Source: an uncultured Gammaproteobacteria bacterium (GTDB taxonomy: Bacteria > Pseudomonadota > Gammaproteobacteria > Arenicellales > Poriferihabitantaceae). From it: DNA of 64,000 nucleotides. Made by a program: the position numbers and the translations under genes. The notes below the pieces were generated by a model that did no database searches, had not been told where the DNA came from, and saw nothing but the letters and a program-made list of their open reading frames with translations. Numbering within the stretch: the stretch's first letter is position 1; the number at the start of each line of letters is the position of its first letter. The DNA is taken from NCBI GenBank assembly GCA_947259885.1, contig CAMYNW010000007.1, positions 186,001 to 250,000 of the forward strand, read 5' to 3'. Of the stretch, positions 52,984 to 63,236 are shown in pieces.

Positions 52984-53553
52984 GTGAAAAATATTAGCCC
53001 GCCACTGGTCATCCGACTAGTGCTGTTCCATATCGTCATAATTGCACTGGCGAATTATACGGTCCAGTTTACCGACACATTTCTCGGGTATACATTCACT
53101 TGGGCGATGTTTGTTTTCCCGCTTGTGATCCTGGCTACAGATCTAACCGTGCGTCTGTCCAACCAGACTAATGCACGACTTATTGTCGGTATCGCATACC
53201 TGCCTGCGATTTTGATCAGCGCCTGGCTTGCTGATTGGCGAATCGGCCTCGCCAGCGGCACCGCCTATTTGGTCGGCCAGCTGATTGATATATGGATATT
53301 CCAAGGCATACGCGAACGCGCCAAATCCTGGTGGACGGCACCGATGATTTCAACTTTTTTCGCCAATATCATCGATACTTATGTATTTTATTCTGCTGCA
53401 TTTTTTCGTTCTACAGATACGTTTATGGCGGCAAACTGGGTTGAAGTAGCAACTGTCGATTTGGTTTTTAAGATTGTGGTATCGATCATTCTGTTTCTAC
53501 CTATATACGGTGTAATATTAAATATGACGCAGAGAAGGATGTTTGCGACATAG
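52984..53553 (+). CDS. Queuosine precursor transporter (YhhQ/VUT family), GTG start
   Basis: Six TM segments; FVFPLVILATDLTVRLSNQTNARLIV; FFANIIDTYVFYSAAFF. Confidence 0.85.
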   Translation: MKNISPPLVIRLVLFHIVIIALANYTVQFTDTFLGYTFTWAMFVFPLVILATDLTVRLSNQTNARLIVGIAYLPAILISAWLADWRIGLASGTAYLVGQLIDIWIFQGIRERAKSWWTAPMISTFFANIIDTYVFYSAAFFRSTDTFMAANWVEVATVDLVFKIVVSIILFLPIYGVILNMTQRRMFAT

Positions 53554-53756
53554 CCAACAGAGTGATAGTTTCTGCCGCTAGGCATTTGAGACGCTTAAGG
53601 GTCCAATCTGTTTCCATCGACCGGAAATATTAGTGAGGAAGTACCGCTAGATAGACTGCAATTTCTGGGGCGTTTACACGCAAACAAGACTTATTCTGGC
53701 CTTGGGTGAAATCCAAGCTTTTTGCCCGAGTTGACGGATCGGACTGGTTCCTACCG

Positions 53757-54356
53757 TTAGCCAAATGTTGATGTCTCTCGCAAATCTCCTGCCTGCCATA
53801 GATAAAAAACCACCATCGCCTGATCTGCAGTTTGAAAACCATGGGGGGTCATGGATTCAACAAATATGATATCACCTGAAGTTTTAAGCCTTTCCGGATT
53901 CTCCCCTACTTTGAATTTGGCCGATCCAGATAACACTATATACGCTTCTTCGGCCTTGTGAGTGTGTCTAGGATAGTCGACGTTCGGTCCCCACACTCCA
54001 ATACCACAGCGAATTTTCTCACTGATGAACGGCCCAAGATTTCCTATTAGTTCGGCAAAACCATAGGCGGCGAGCATGTCCTCTCCGATCACCCCATCTT
54101 CCTTTGTGTAACTTTGCTCCCACCTGAGTTGACTTTTATATTGTGAGAACAGGCTCAGCAGGCTGTCTATTCGATTGTCCCCGTTTAGAGTCCAGGTCAG
54201 GTAAGCCGTTGCGGGAAGATTGCAAGGTTTAACTAGGCACCATTCCGAGCCCCAGTTAATTAACGCGTCATGGAACCTTTTTACGTTGTCGTGCGAGTGA
54301 GTAAGAACGAACTCTGCACTAGCATCAAGCAATTTTTTATCAATATGTTCCGACAA
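53757..54356 (-). CDS. Cupin of the DMSP-lyase-like superfamily (DddQ/DddL/DddW type), TTG start
   Basis: GIGVWGPNVDYPRHTHKAEEAYIVLSGSAKF (H-x3-E-x-Y) and distal His in VESMTPHGFQT. Confidence 0.7.
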   Translation of the reverse strand: MSEHIDKKLLDASAEFVLTHSHDNVKRFHDALINWGSEWCLVKPCNLPATAYLTWTLNGDNRIDSLLSLFSQYKSQLRWEQSYTKEDGVIGEDMLAAYGFAELIGNLGPFISEKIRCGIGVWGPNVDYPRHTHKAEEAYIVLSGSAKFKVGENPERLKTSGDIIFVESMTPHGFQTADQAMVVFYLWQAGDLRETSTFG

Positions 54357-54372
54357 AAAGCTTTAACTCCCC

Positions 54373-54520
54373 TTAGGGAGCCTCTGATTAAAACTGGACG
54401 AATCATGTTGAGGTTTAAAATGATCGAGTTCGAGGCGGGAAACGCACGTAATAGCAGGGCTATTGCGAAGTTTTCTTGGGCTCAAATTGATCGTTCATGT
54501 TTTGATCAGAGGTTCCTTAG
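54373..54520 (+). mobile_element. MITE-like element, copy 2 (140-bp body 54377-54516, TSD TTAG on both sides)
   Basis: TIRs GGAGCCTCTGATTAAAAC / GGAACCTCTGATCAAAAC; TSD TTAG at 54373-54376 and 54517-54520. Confidence 0.87.
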
Positions 54521-54600
54521 TATTTCTCCTGAATCTTAAGGAATAAGGGCACAGACGAAAAATTGCCCCAAAGACCTTTAAAGGAATGTTTGATGGATTC

Positions 54601-55386
54601 CTAACTATCGGAAGTGGAGAGAGCTTCATCCTCATCGGATTCTTCTTCGCCCTCTTCCTCAGCAGCGATAAAATAGCGTGAACACCACAGGCCGAGCTCA
54701 AATAAAAGCCATACCGGAACTGCAAGAAGAGTTTGAGAAAAAATATCGGGAGGCGTCATCAGCATTCCAACTACGAACGCGGCAATGATGATGTATGGTC
54801 TCTTAGTGGACAGTTTTTCCGGTGTTGTAATACCTAGCTTAACGAAAATTACCGTAGCAACGGGCACTTCAAAAGCAAGGCCGAATGCAAAAAATAATTT
54901 CACCACAAAGCCAAAATAGGCATTGATATCTGTCATAACCTGCACACCCTCTGGTGCGCTATTGGCAAAAAAGGTGAAGATGATCGGAAACACAGCAAAG
55001 TAAGCAAACAAAATGCCGAGATAGAATAATAGACTGCTAGAAAACAGGATCGGCATTACCATGCGCTTCTCATGGCTGTACAAGCCTGGAGCAACAAATG
55101 CCCACATTTGGTAAAGCAGGTAGGGAACGGTCAAGGCAAAAGCGCAAGCGAAGGCAAACTTAAAGGGAACGAAGAACGGCCCGTGGGGCTCAGTTGAAAT
55201 CATACTGTTGCCTTCAGGTAGAGCTGACATCAGAGGCTTAGCAAGAATTTCGTATAGCTCGTTGGCAAATGGTGCAAGGCAGATAAAAACTACCAGTATC
55301 GCTAAAATAGCCCGCAGCAATCTGTCGCGCAGCTCAAGAAGATGCGAAATCAGTGTTCCTTCTACTGTAGAATTTTCCTGACTCAT
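54601..55386 (-). CDS. tatC: Sec-independent translocase TatC
   Basis: LISHLLELRDRLLRAI; multi-TM; context. Confidence 0.96.
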   Translation of the reverse strand: MSQENSTVEGTLISHLLELRDRLLRAILAILVVFICLAPFANELYEILAKPLMSALPEGNSMISTEPHGPFFVPFKFAFACAFALTVPYLLYQMWAFVAPGLYSHEKRMVMPILFSSSLLFYLGILFAYFAVFPIIFTFFANSAPEGVQVMTDINAYFGFVVKLFFAFGLAFEVPVATVIFVKLGITTPEKLSTKRPYIIIAAFVVGMLMTPPDIFSQTLLAVPVWLLFELGLWCSRYFIAAEEEGEEESDEDEALSTSDS

Positions 55387-55397
55387 GCCGATGAGCG

Positions 55398-55958
55398 TTA
55401 AGTTTTCCCTGCCGAGGTGCGTTGAGACCCCTTTTCTGAGGCACTCTCATCCCGACCCGGGTCGTGATTAACCGTTGGGTCGGCCTCAGTTTCTTGTTTA
55501 GGTTTTTCGCCTAAGTGAGAATCTGCAGTCTCGCTCATTTTAGCAGCGCTCTCGGCCTGCTGGTCTTCTGCGGTCTTCGAATTTTCCAGCTCGTCGGAAA
55601 ATTGCTTTGCGGCCTGATCGAGCTCATCTAGTTCTTGCTTGATCGGCGCCGCATCTTTAAAAGTTTCTTTCAGAGAAGATTGGACTTCATCGACGCCGCT
55701 TGCTTCTTTAACCGATTCTGTGGCTTTCCGTACTTCTTCACTAGCCTGGTCGATATCCTTCTTGATAGACGACAATTCGGACATCTCGCTGGCCTTTAGT
55801 TCTCGATCTATATCGCGTTTGACGTCAGAAACCATCCGCCGAGCTTTGCCGACCCAAAGGCCAGCCGTTCGGGCAAGACCCGGTAGGCGCTCGGGACCAA
55901 CGATTACCAAGGCTACGATCCCGATGATCGCCAGCTCCCAGAAACCAACGTCAAACAT
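55398..55958 (-). CDS. tatB: Sec-independent translocase TatB
   Basis: MFDVGFWELAIIGIVALVIVGPERLPGLART. Confidence 0.95.
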   Translation of the reverse strand: MFDVGFWELAIIGIVALVIVGPERLPGLARTAGLWVGKARRMVSDVKRDIDRELKASEMSELSSIKKDIDQASEEVRKATESVKEASGVDEVQSSLKETFKDAAPIKQELDELDQAAKQFSDELENSKTAEDQQAESAAKMSETADSHLGEKPKQETEADPTVNHDPGRDESASEKGSQRTSAGKT

Positions 55959-55979
55959 GACTAAAGAACAAAAAAGTAA

Positions 55980-56228
55980 TTAGGACGTTTCTTTGTCTGC
56001 TTCTTTTTTAACCGTATCGGCAACTTCCTCAACCGTCTCGGTCAACTGCTCTTCTGCCTGATCTGGCTTCTCGGCTTTATCGTCTTCTTTTATGGCTTTC
56101 TTAAAACCCTTAATCGCGCCACCCAGATCTCCACCGAGACCCTTTAGTTTCTTGGTGCCGAAGATGAGCAGTACGATTACCAGAATAATAATGAGCTGGA
56201 TTGGACTGATACCACCAATTCCCATAGT
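55980..56228 (-). CDS. tatA: Sec-independent translocase TatA (start approximate; ORF extends to 56270)
   Basis: [44 protein letters not shown]. Confidence 0.93.
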   Translation of the reverse strand, partial: TMGIGGISPIQLIIILVIVLLIFGTKKLKGLGGDLGGAIKGFKKAIKEDDKAEKPDQAEEQLTETVEEVADTVKKEADKETS

Positions 56229-56396
56229 TTTTCTCCACTTGATTAAGTCAATAGCTGTGTATCGGCACAACTTCCGTCACTGCGCATCGGATGCTGCAAA
56301 AATTAGCGAATGCAGCCGATGCCGTTAAAGTATGAGCCAGTAAACGGACCGAATTGCCTCGCTATGGTTACCATACGTATTGCGTAAACGCGGATT

Positions 56397-56741
56397 CTAG
56401 CCGGATTTCAGGGTGCTGCGAAGCGCTTTTTCCTGCAATCCCGACACTCCCATGCGGTTTTGCAGTTGTTTAAGCACTTGATCCACAGCTATTTCATGCT
56501 GCGCTAACAGAACCATCAGGTGAAACATAAGATCCGCCGACTCGTGGCAAATTGAGCCCGAATCGCCAGTTTTCGCCGCTAACACTAGTTCAATGGCCTC
56601 TTCTCCAATTTTTTTCAAGACGCGATTATCATCCTGAACCAGCTCCACAACATAGGAATCGCTGCAACCCTGGGTAATTCGTTTGCGAATTAATCGCTCC
56701 AATTGCTCAAGAACGTCCCGGTGAGATTCCCGGCCAATCAT
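56397..56741 (-). CDS. hisE: Phosphoribosyl-ATP pyrophosphatase
   Basis: [15 protein letters not shown]...[13 protein letters not shown]. Confidence 0.94.
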   Translation of the reverse strand: MIGRESHRDVLEQLERLIRKRITQGCSDSYVVELVQDDNRVLKKIGEEAIELVLAAKTGDSGSICHESADLMFHLMVLLAQHEIAVDQVLKQLQNRMGVSGLQEKALRSTLKSG

Positions 56742-57136
56742 TGTCCCACTTCACCATATATTTCACTGGCGTCTTTGAGGACTGGATCCACATCAACCCA
56801 ATTACCTGCATCCAGACGCTTATAGAAACAGTTATGTCGACCGGTATGACACGCGATGCCACCTATCTGCTCTACCTGCATGAGCACAACATCGCAATCG
56901 CAGTCGATACGAATTTCTTTCAACATTTGAACATACCCGGATTCTTCCCCTTTGCGCCACAGCTTCTGACGCGAACGTGACCAGTAGATAGCTCGTTTCT
57001 CTGCAACCGTCAGAGTCAATGCCTCCCTATTCATCCAAGCCACCATTAGCACCTTCCCGGTATCATGCTCCTGGGCGATCGCTGGTACCAAGCCCGCATC
57101 ATTCCATTTTATCTGGTTCAGCACGTCTTCATTCAT
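56738..57136 (-). CDS. hisI: Phosphoribosyl-AMP cyclohydrolase
   Basis: [39 protein letters not shown]. Confidence 0.95.
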   Translation of the reverse strand: MNEDVLNQIKWNDAGLVPAIAQEHDTGKVLMVAWMNREALTLTVAEKRAIYWSRSRQKLWRKGEESGYVQMLKEIRIDCDCDVVLMQVEQIGGIACHTGRHNCFYKRLDAGNWVDVDPVLKDASEIYGEVGQ

Positions 57137-57166
57137 GTCACTGTTCTCACTTAGATTTATCCTGCG

Positions 57167-57937
57167 TCACAACCGAACCTCGATACCTTTGGTCGCCATA
57201 TGTTGCTTGGCCTGCTCAATCGTGAATTCGCCAAAATGGAAAATGCTGGCGGCCAACACGGCATCCGCACCGCCCAACAGCACACCGTCAGCCAGGTGCT
57301 CAAGGGTTCCAACTCCACCCGAGGCGATAACCGGCACACTCACCGCGTCGGTGATCTGCTTCATTAAATCAAGGTCAAAGCCATCTCGAGTGCCGTCGCG
57401 ATCCATGCTGGTCACCAGTAACTCCCCCGCACCGAGGTCAACCATCCGATTGGCCCATTGAACAGCATCAAGCCCGGTCGCGTTACGGCCGCCATGGGTA
57501 TATACCTCCCATCGCAGACTGGCCTCAGAGTCAACTCTTTTTGCGTCGATGGCAACTACAACGCATTGATTACCAAAGTGGTCACTGGCCTTTTTGATAA
57601 ACGCGGGATTTTTAACCGCCGTGGTGTTGATCGATACCTTATCCGCTCCAGCATGCAAAAGCCTGTGAATGTCTTCGAGTTGACGAATACCACCGCCGAC
57701 AGTAAGTGGAATAAAAACTTCGCTGGCTACTTTCTCCACAACATGCAAAATGGTGTCTCGCTGATCGGAACTGGCCGTAATATCGAGAAACGTAAGCTCA
57801 TCCGCGCCCTGCCGATCATAGCGTCGCGCGACCGCAACCGGGTCACCCGCGTCCCTAATATCTACAAACTGGACACCTTTGACCACGCGCCCGGCATCGA
57901 CATCCAGACAGGGAATGATTCTTTTCGCCAGTCCCAT
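57167..57937 (-). CDS. hisF: Imidazole glycerol phosphate synthase subunit HisF
   Basis: [34 protein letters not shown]. Confidence 0.97.
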   Translation of the reverse strand: MGLAKRIIPCLDVDAGRVVKGVQFVDIRDAGDPVAVARRYDRQGADELTFLDITASSDQRDTILHVVEKVASEVFIPLTVGGGIRQLEDIHRLLHAGADKVSINTTAVKNPAFIKKASDHFGNQCVVVAIDAKRVDSEASLRWEVYTHGGRNATGLDAVQWANRMVDLGAGELLVTSMDRDGTRDGFDLDLMKQITDAVSVPVIASGGVGTLEHLADGVLLGGADAVLAASIFHFGEFTIEQAKQHMATKGIEVRL

Positions 57938-57960
57938 CCAGTTATGCTTGCGGCCCTCGC

Positions 57961-58716
57961 CTAGTAGCCAAATACACTCTGGCTGGCGATATCATCAGCT
58001 GCTTTCTGGCCTTCTGCAAAGTCCATCGTACCCTCATAAATCGCGCGTCCTGTTATTGCCCCGATAATTCCGGACCCGGAGACTTCTGCTAACTTCTTCA
58101 CGTTTTCGATATTCTTGATGCCGCCAGAAGCAATTACCGGGATATTGACTGATTCCGCGAGTTCTACCGTAGCTTCTATATTGACGCCCTGCATCATGCC
58201 GTCACGGGCAATATCAGTATAGATTATCGCTTCCACACCATCCTCCTCGAAGTGTCGCGCCATATCTACAGCATCGTGTTTGGATAATTTTGACCAACCC
58301 TCTGTGGCAACCTTACCGTCGCGTGCGTCGAGCCCCACAATGATATGGGTCGGAAACTCGACACATAAATCGCTTATGAAGTGAGGCTCTTTGACCGCTC
58401 GCGTGCCAATAATGACAAAACGAACTCCAGCCTGGATATAGACCTCGACGCTGGCTTCACTGCGAATTCCACCGCCGACCTGGATCGGTAAGTCTGGAAA
58501 AGCCTCGGCAATATCATAAATTACCTCCGCGTTGACCGGCTCACCTTTAAATGCACCGTCTAAATCTACAATATGCAGGCGACGAGCACCTGCGTCCACC
58601 CAGCGCTTCGCTACCTCGACCGGCTGGTCCGAAAACACCGTGGTCTCATTCATATCGCCTTGACGTAAGCGAACGCACTTACCTTCTTTTAAATCTATTG
58701 CCGGTATCAAAAGCAT
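57961..58716 (-). CDS. hisA: ProFAR isomerase
   Basis: [30 protein letters not shown]. Confidence 0.97.
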   Translation of the reverse strand: MLLIPAIDLKEGKCVRLRQGDMNETTVFSDQPVEVAKRWVDAGARRLHIVDLDGAFKGEPVNAEVIYDIAEAFPDLPIQVGGGIRSEASVEVYIQAGVRFVIIGTRAVKEPHFISDLCVEFPTHIIVGLDARDGKVATEGWSKLSKHDAVDMARHFEEDGVEAIIYTDIARDGMMQGVNIEATVELAESVNIPVIASGGIKNIENVKKLAEVSGSGIIGAITGRAIYEGTMDFAEGQKAADDIASQSVFGY

Positions 58717-58722
58717 GGTTAA

Positions 58723-59382
58723 TTAAACCCCATTCCAGTTGATGAAATTTTTAATCAGCTGCAATCCGGCACGTTGACTCTTTTCCGGATGAAACTGGGT
58801 CGCAAATATATTTTTTCGGGCCGCAGCCGCCGTGAAAACGTTGCCGTAAATGCATTGCCCCACCTCGTCGACATTATTTGCCGCCTCGACAAAATAACTG
58901 TGTACAAAATAAAATCTTTCTCCATCCGGAATATCCTGCCACAGCGGATGTTCACCCACCTGGTAGACCTGATTCCAGCCCATATGAGGAATCTTGAGCT
59001 TGTGTTCTGCTTCAACTGACTCCTTCTCCACATTGCGGTGTTCATTAGCAAAATGCCGAACCCTACCAGGTAAAATTCCCAGCCCATTGATTCCGCCGCT
59101 CTCTTCACTGCGATCAAACAGAGCCTGCAGGCCAAGACAGATCCCAAGCACCGGGCCATGTGCAACACGGGATTCCACCGCCTTTTTTAACACCGGGTCC
59201 ATATTTAGCTGATTGATCCATGTACCAATAGCTCCCTGGCCCGGCAGAATAAGATGATCTGCATTCTGGATAACATTTGGATCTGCGGTCACCGTAGCGG
59301 CACGCCCGTTTACGAACTCTACCGCCTTGCTGACTGAGCGCAGGTTACCTGTTCCAAGATTTGCGATCACGATGCCGGACAT
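58723..59382 (-). CDS. hisH: Imidazole glycerol phosphate synthase subunit HisH (start at MSGIVIAN)
   Basis: GPVLGICLGLQALF; FATQFHPEKSQ. Confidence 0.96.
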   Translation of the reverse strand: MSGIVIANLGTGNLRSVSKAVEFVNGRAATVTADPNVIQNADHLILPGQGAIGTWINQLNMDPVLKKAVESRVAHGPVLGICLGLQALFDRSEESGGINGLGILPGRVRHFANEHRNVEKESVEAEHKLKIPHMGWNQVYQVGEHPLWQDIPDGERFYFVHSYFVEAANNVDEVGQCIYGNVFTAAAARKNIFATQFHPEKSQRAGLQLIKNFINWNGV

Positions 59383-59401
59383 GGCTGAACGAATCCTATC
59401 T

Positions 59402-59992
59402 TCAGAGCACACCTTTGGTTGATGGAATTCCACTCACTCGAGGATCAGGTGCCACTGCCATCCGCATAGCTCGTCCAAATGCCTTAAACATAGTCTCCGC
59501 AATATGATGGGAATTGGCACCACGCAGACTATCAATATGAACAGTAGCTACAGCATGATTACAAAACCCCTGAAAAAACTCATGTATCAGAGTAGTCGCA
59601 AACTTACCGATTGTTGCCTCCGGCCACACCACGTTTTGCGTCAGCAGCGGCCTGCCAGAGAAATCGATCACAACCCGGCTAAGTGCCTCATCAAGAGGCA
59701 CATAGGCATGGCCATAGCGACAAATACCGGCTTTGTCACCTAACGCTTTTGCGCTAGCCTGACCAAGAGTTATTCCAATATCCTCAACCGTGTGATGGTC
59801 ATCAATATGCAGATCCCCTGTTGCCTGGATATCAAGATCAATGGCTCCGTGTCGCGCAATCTGATGTAGCATATGCTCCAAGAACGGTATTCCGGTATCA
59901 AAAACCGCATTCCCATCGCCGTCAAGGTTTAGCGTGACAGAGACCTGTGTTTCCGCGGTATTGCGGTTAATTTTGGCGATTCGGTGGGTCAT
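59402..59992 (-). CDS. hisB: Imidazoleglycerol-phosphate dehydratase
   Basis: [27 protein letters not shown]. Confidence 0.97.
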   Translation of the reverse strand: MTHRIAKINRNTAETQVSVTLNLDGDGNAVFDTGIPFLEHMLHQIARHGAIDLDIQATGDLHIDDHHTVEDIGITLGQASAKALGDKAGICRYGHAYVPLDEALSRVVIDFSGRPLLTQNVVWPEATIGKFATTLIHEFFQGFCNHAVATVHIDSLRGANSHHIAETMFKAFGRAMRMAVAPDPRVSGIPSTKGVL

Positions 59993-60415
59993 GATCTAGT
60001 TGCCAGAAACACTCTGGGTTGATTTACTATTGCCGATATCAGATGAGCCTGAAAGCTTGAAACTAAGTCAGCCAAGGTAGGTACGTTGATTACTTCAGCA
60101 ACGGTTTGAGAGGACGAATTAGTCAGCTATGGGTGGATATAAATTTGGCTCAATCGGGATAAATGATATCGATTTGTGGTAATTTTACTCATAAACAGGG
60201 GCCATGAATAGCAAAAGCGGCTAACACACTGCCGTCAAATTGCTGGTAAAAGTTGGACTCAGACCATAAACTGACCATAAAATTAAGGGCTCAAGCATTT
60301 TTGGGGTATTTGTCTGGCGTTGATGCGTCTTAAATTCAAGTTCGATGACCCGCTTAGACGGAATCGAATGGGGGTGCAGCCAGGCCACTAACAACACATA
60401 ACAGGACTCGTCAGC

Positions 60416-61495
60416 ATGAGACGTTTCATTCCAGCAGATCGGAAACAATTTTCGTATTCTACCCGCAAGGGCAGATTGGGCGCACGTATAACTATCCAAC
60501 TATTAGCCTTGGTATTGGCATTTTCAATGTCGTTGGGAACCGGCGCAACTTGGGCACAATCTTCTCCTGAACTGCGGAGCGATCACCCGGACAAGTATGT
60601 AGTGCAAAAGGGCGATACCTTATGGGATATTGCGAGTCGCTTTCTCAAAGACCCCTGGCGCTGGCCTCTGATCTGGCAGAACAATCCAGATATCGAGAAT
60701 CCTCACCTGATCTTTCCGGGAGATTTGTTGGTCGTGACGGGCCTCGACAAGATTAAAATTGTGCGCCTCAAACCTAAGGTCAGACGGAGTCCGTTGGACC
60801 GTGGCGTTCCTGCAATCCCACCCAATATAATCCAGCCTTTCCTGACCTCGCCGTTGATCATACAACCAGGGGAACTCGATGACGCGGGCTATGTTTTACA
60901 GGGTATCGCTGACCAAATCGTGCTCGGTAAATACAGCAAGTTCTATGCCCGAGGACTTGATGATCTGGAAGCAGAGGGTTACCGGCTGATTGGTATCGGC
61001 GAGACCATGGTGCATCCGGAAACCGGGGAATTGCTTGGAGTTGAAGCCCGTCATCTTGGCGATGCACGTATGCTGCGCGCTGACGAGGATATTTCTAAAC
61101 TGGTAGTCGTTGAATCCAACGAAGATATTATTCCTGGAGACCGGTTGCTGCCCACCAGCGATTCCGGGCCGCTACCTTACTTCGAACCTCGCGCACCCGA
61201 TCAACAAATTGAAGGTTGGATTTTGTTTTCTCCTAGAGGCGTCAAAGAAGTCGGTCGCTTCGATGTGGTGATAGTCTCAGGCGGGACACGTGAGGGCATC
61301 GAACCCGGACATGTGCTGCGGGCAATGGCCTATCGCACCGACCGCAAAGACCCCATAACCGGAGACGCATTGGTGCTGCCGGATGAATCTGTCGGTCTGA
61401 TGATGGTATTCAGGGTGTTCGAAAAGCTGAGTTTCGCTCTGATTATGAACGCAACAGAGTCAATCAGTATCGGGGATAAATACATTAATCCTTAA
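60416..61495 (+). CDS. LysM peptidoglycan-binding domain protein
   Basis: YVVQKGDTLWDIASRFLKDPWRWPLIWQNNPDIENPHLIFPGDLLVV; upstream of dprA. Confidence 0.9.
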   Translation: MRRFIPADRKQFSYSTRKGRLGARITIQLLALVLAFSMSLGTGATWAQSSPELRSDHPDKYVVQKGDTLWDIASRFLKDPWRWPLIWQNNPDIENPHLIFPGDLLVVTGLDKIKIVRLKPKVRRSPLDRGVPAIPPNIIQPFLTSPLIIQPGELDDAGYVLQGIADQIVLGKYSKFYARGLDDLEAEGYRLIGIGETMVHPETGELLGVEARHLGDARMLRADEDISKLVVVESNEDIIPGDRLLPTSDSGPLPYFEPRAPDQQIEGWILFSPRGVKEVGRFDVVIVSGGTREGIEPGHVLRAMAYRTDRKDPITGDALVLPDESVGLMMVFRVFEKLSFALIMNATESISIGDKYINP

Positions 61496-61556
61496 TAGTC
61501 CGGTTTTACTTTGGGACCTCAACAAATGGACTTAACAACCGACATGGAGTGTCAAA

Positions 61557-62687
61557 ATGCTGGAGTCATGGCTCCGACTGATATACCTGCGTGGTATCAG
61601 TTTAGAGCAAAAACGCCTACTGGTTAAACGTCTCGGCTCCCCCGAGTCGATCTTTAAAACCTCTTCCAAACAGCTACATTTGTTGCTGAAAAGCGAATGT
61701 ACAGGCCCACGTTATGGTAATAGCAGAATTCAATCTTTACCAGACGCGGCGCATCTGGCCATCGAGCAGGATATACAAAAGCTAAATCACCATGGGGCGG
61801 GCTTCGTCTCTTTTACTGATCCAAACTATCCCCCACTACTGAACCATACTGATTCGGCTCCTTTAGGACTGTTTTACCTAGGCCGTCCCGAGTTACTGAA
61901 TACCCAGCAAATTGCAATTGTCGGCAGTCGACATGCGGCCCGAAGCGGTATGGAAACCGCGTGGGACTTCGCCTCAAAAATTTCTGCCGCGGGCTTCACG
62001 ATAACCAGCGGTCTGGCCAAGGGAATCGATGCCAGCGCCCATCGTGGTGCATTGGAAACCACAGGTAAAACCATTGCGGTAATGGCCACCGGTATCGATC
62101 GGATCTACCCGGCGGTAAACAGAGTCCTCCACCAGCAAATCTCGAAGAATGGTCTTATTGTCACTGAGCACCCTCCTGGAACACCGCCGAGAAAACACCA
62201 TTTCCCCCAGCGCAATAGAATTATCAGCGGATTGTCTCTCGGAACCCTTGTGGTAGAAGCCGGTCTACGCAGCGGCAGTCTAATCACCGCCAGGCTGGCG
62301 GCAGAACAAGGCAGGGATGTTTTTGCTGTACCGGGCTCTATCCACGACGCCGGGAGCCGCGGCTGCCACTATTTGCTTCGCCAGGGTGCAGCGCTGGTCG
62401 AGTCCGTGGACGACATTTTTATGGAACTCAACTGGTGCGGGGAAAAGCCGGCCCGAGCGGTAACTATCCCGAGATCGTCTGTTCATACATTTGACCCCTG
62501 TCACCAGCTAATTTTCGATCTGATTGAATTTTCACCGTGCTCGATCGATAAATTAATTACCTTAAGTGGATTGACGGCGGAGCAAGTTTCATCCATTCTA
62601 ATAAGACTTGAATTGCAAGGACTGGTATCTGAATCAACTGGGGGTTACCAAAAGCTACCCGGGGCGGCAGCCCTGTCACTACCTTGA
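61557..62687 (+). CDS. dprA: DNA-processing protein DprA
   Basis: IAIVGSRHAARSGMETAWDFASKISAAGFTITSGLAKGIDASAHRGAL. Confidence 0.95.
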   Translation: MLESWLRLIYLRGISLEQKRLLVKRLGSPESIFKTSSKQLHLLLKSECTGPRYGNSRIQSLPDAAHLAIEQDIQKLNHHGAGFVSFTDPNYPPLLNHTDSAPLGLFYLGRPELLNTQQIAIVGSRHAARSGMETAWDFASKISAAGFTITSGLAKGIDASAHRGALETTGKTIAVMATGIDRIYPAVNRVLHQQISKNGLIVTEHPPGTPPRKHHFPQRNRIISGLSLGTLVVEAGLRSGSLITARLAAEQGRDVFAVPGSIHDAGSRGCHYLLRQGAALVESVDDIFMELNWCGEKPARAVTIPRSSVHTFDPCHQLIFDLIEFSPCSIDKLITLSGLTAEQVSSILIRLELQGLVSESTGGYQKLPGAAALSLP

Positions 62688-62698
62688 AAGCTGAATAA

Positions 62699-63181
62699 AT
62701 GAAAGAAAGCGTGCTCGACGTTTTAATTTATCTGTTTGAAAACTATATGTTTGACGACGATGGCTACGAACCAGATCAGGAGACACTTGTGCTCGAACTA
62801 AGTCAGGCGGGATTTGATCATGGCATGATTGATCAGGCATTTGAGTGGTTGGAGAATTTAGCCACTTTGTGCGAGCAACATCCAGAAGAAATGCCGGCAA
62901 CATTAGGCGGCACTATTCGTCACTATACCGCCGAAGAGTGCGAGCATCTTAATTTAGAGGCTCGCGGATTGTTGCTTAGCCTTGAACAATGCGGAGTATT
63001 AAACACTTTCTCTCGAGAAATGGTTGTGGACCAACTAATGGCATTAGGAGTTGAGCAGGTTGAAATCGATCATATTAAGTGGGTGATACTGATGGTTCTC
63101 AGTAACTACACCGGCGGAGATGGCATTACCGAATTAACCGAATCCCTTGTGCTCGATGGAATACATGCTTGTATCCACTGA
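62699..63181 (+). CDS. smg: Smg family protein (DUF494)
   Basis: MKESVLDVLIYLFENYMFDD; position dprA-smg-topA. Confidence 0.93.
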   Translation: MKESVLDVLIYLFENYMFDDDGYEPDQETLVLELSQAGFDHGMIDQAFEWLENLATLCEQHPEEMPATLGGTIRHYTAEECEHLNLEARGLLLSLEQCGVLNTFSREMVVDQLMALGVEQVEIDHIKWVILMVLSNYTGGDGITELTESLVLDGIHACIH

Positions 63182-63236
63182 TTTGCACCTTAAGCATCGT
63201 ATACAAAAAAAATAGAAAAGGGCCTGCTTTTGTTCC

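Noticed and set aside
54270-54539. Plus-strand 89-aa ORF spanning the MITE
   Set aside because: Formed by the antisense of the cupin start plus the MITE body; no protein-like conservation expected.
59993-60415. Possible RNA or regulatory element in the 420-bp hisB-LysM gap
   Set aside because: I could find no convincing hairpin/terminator, tRNA-like fold or known operator.
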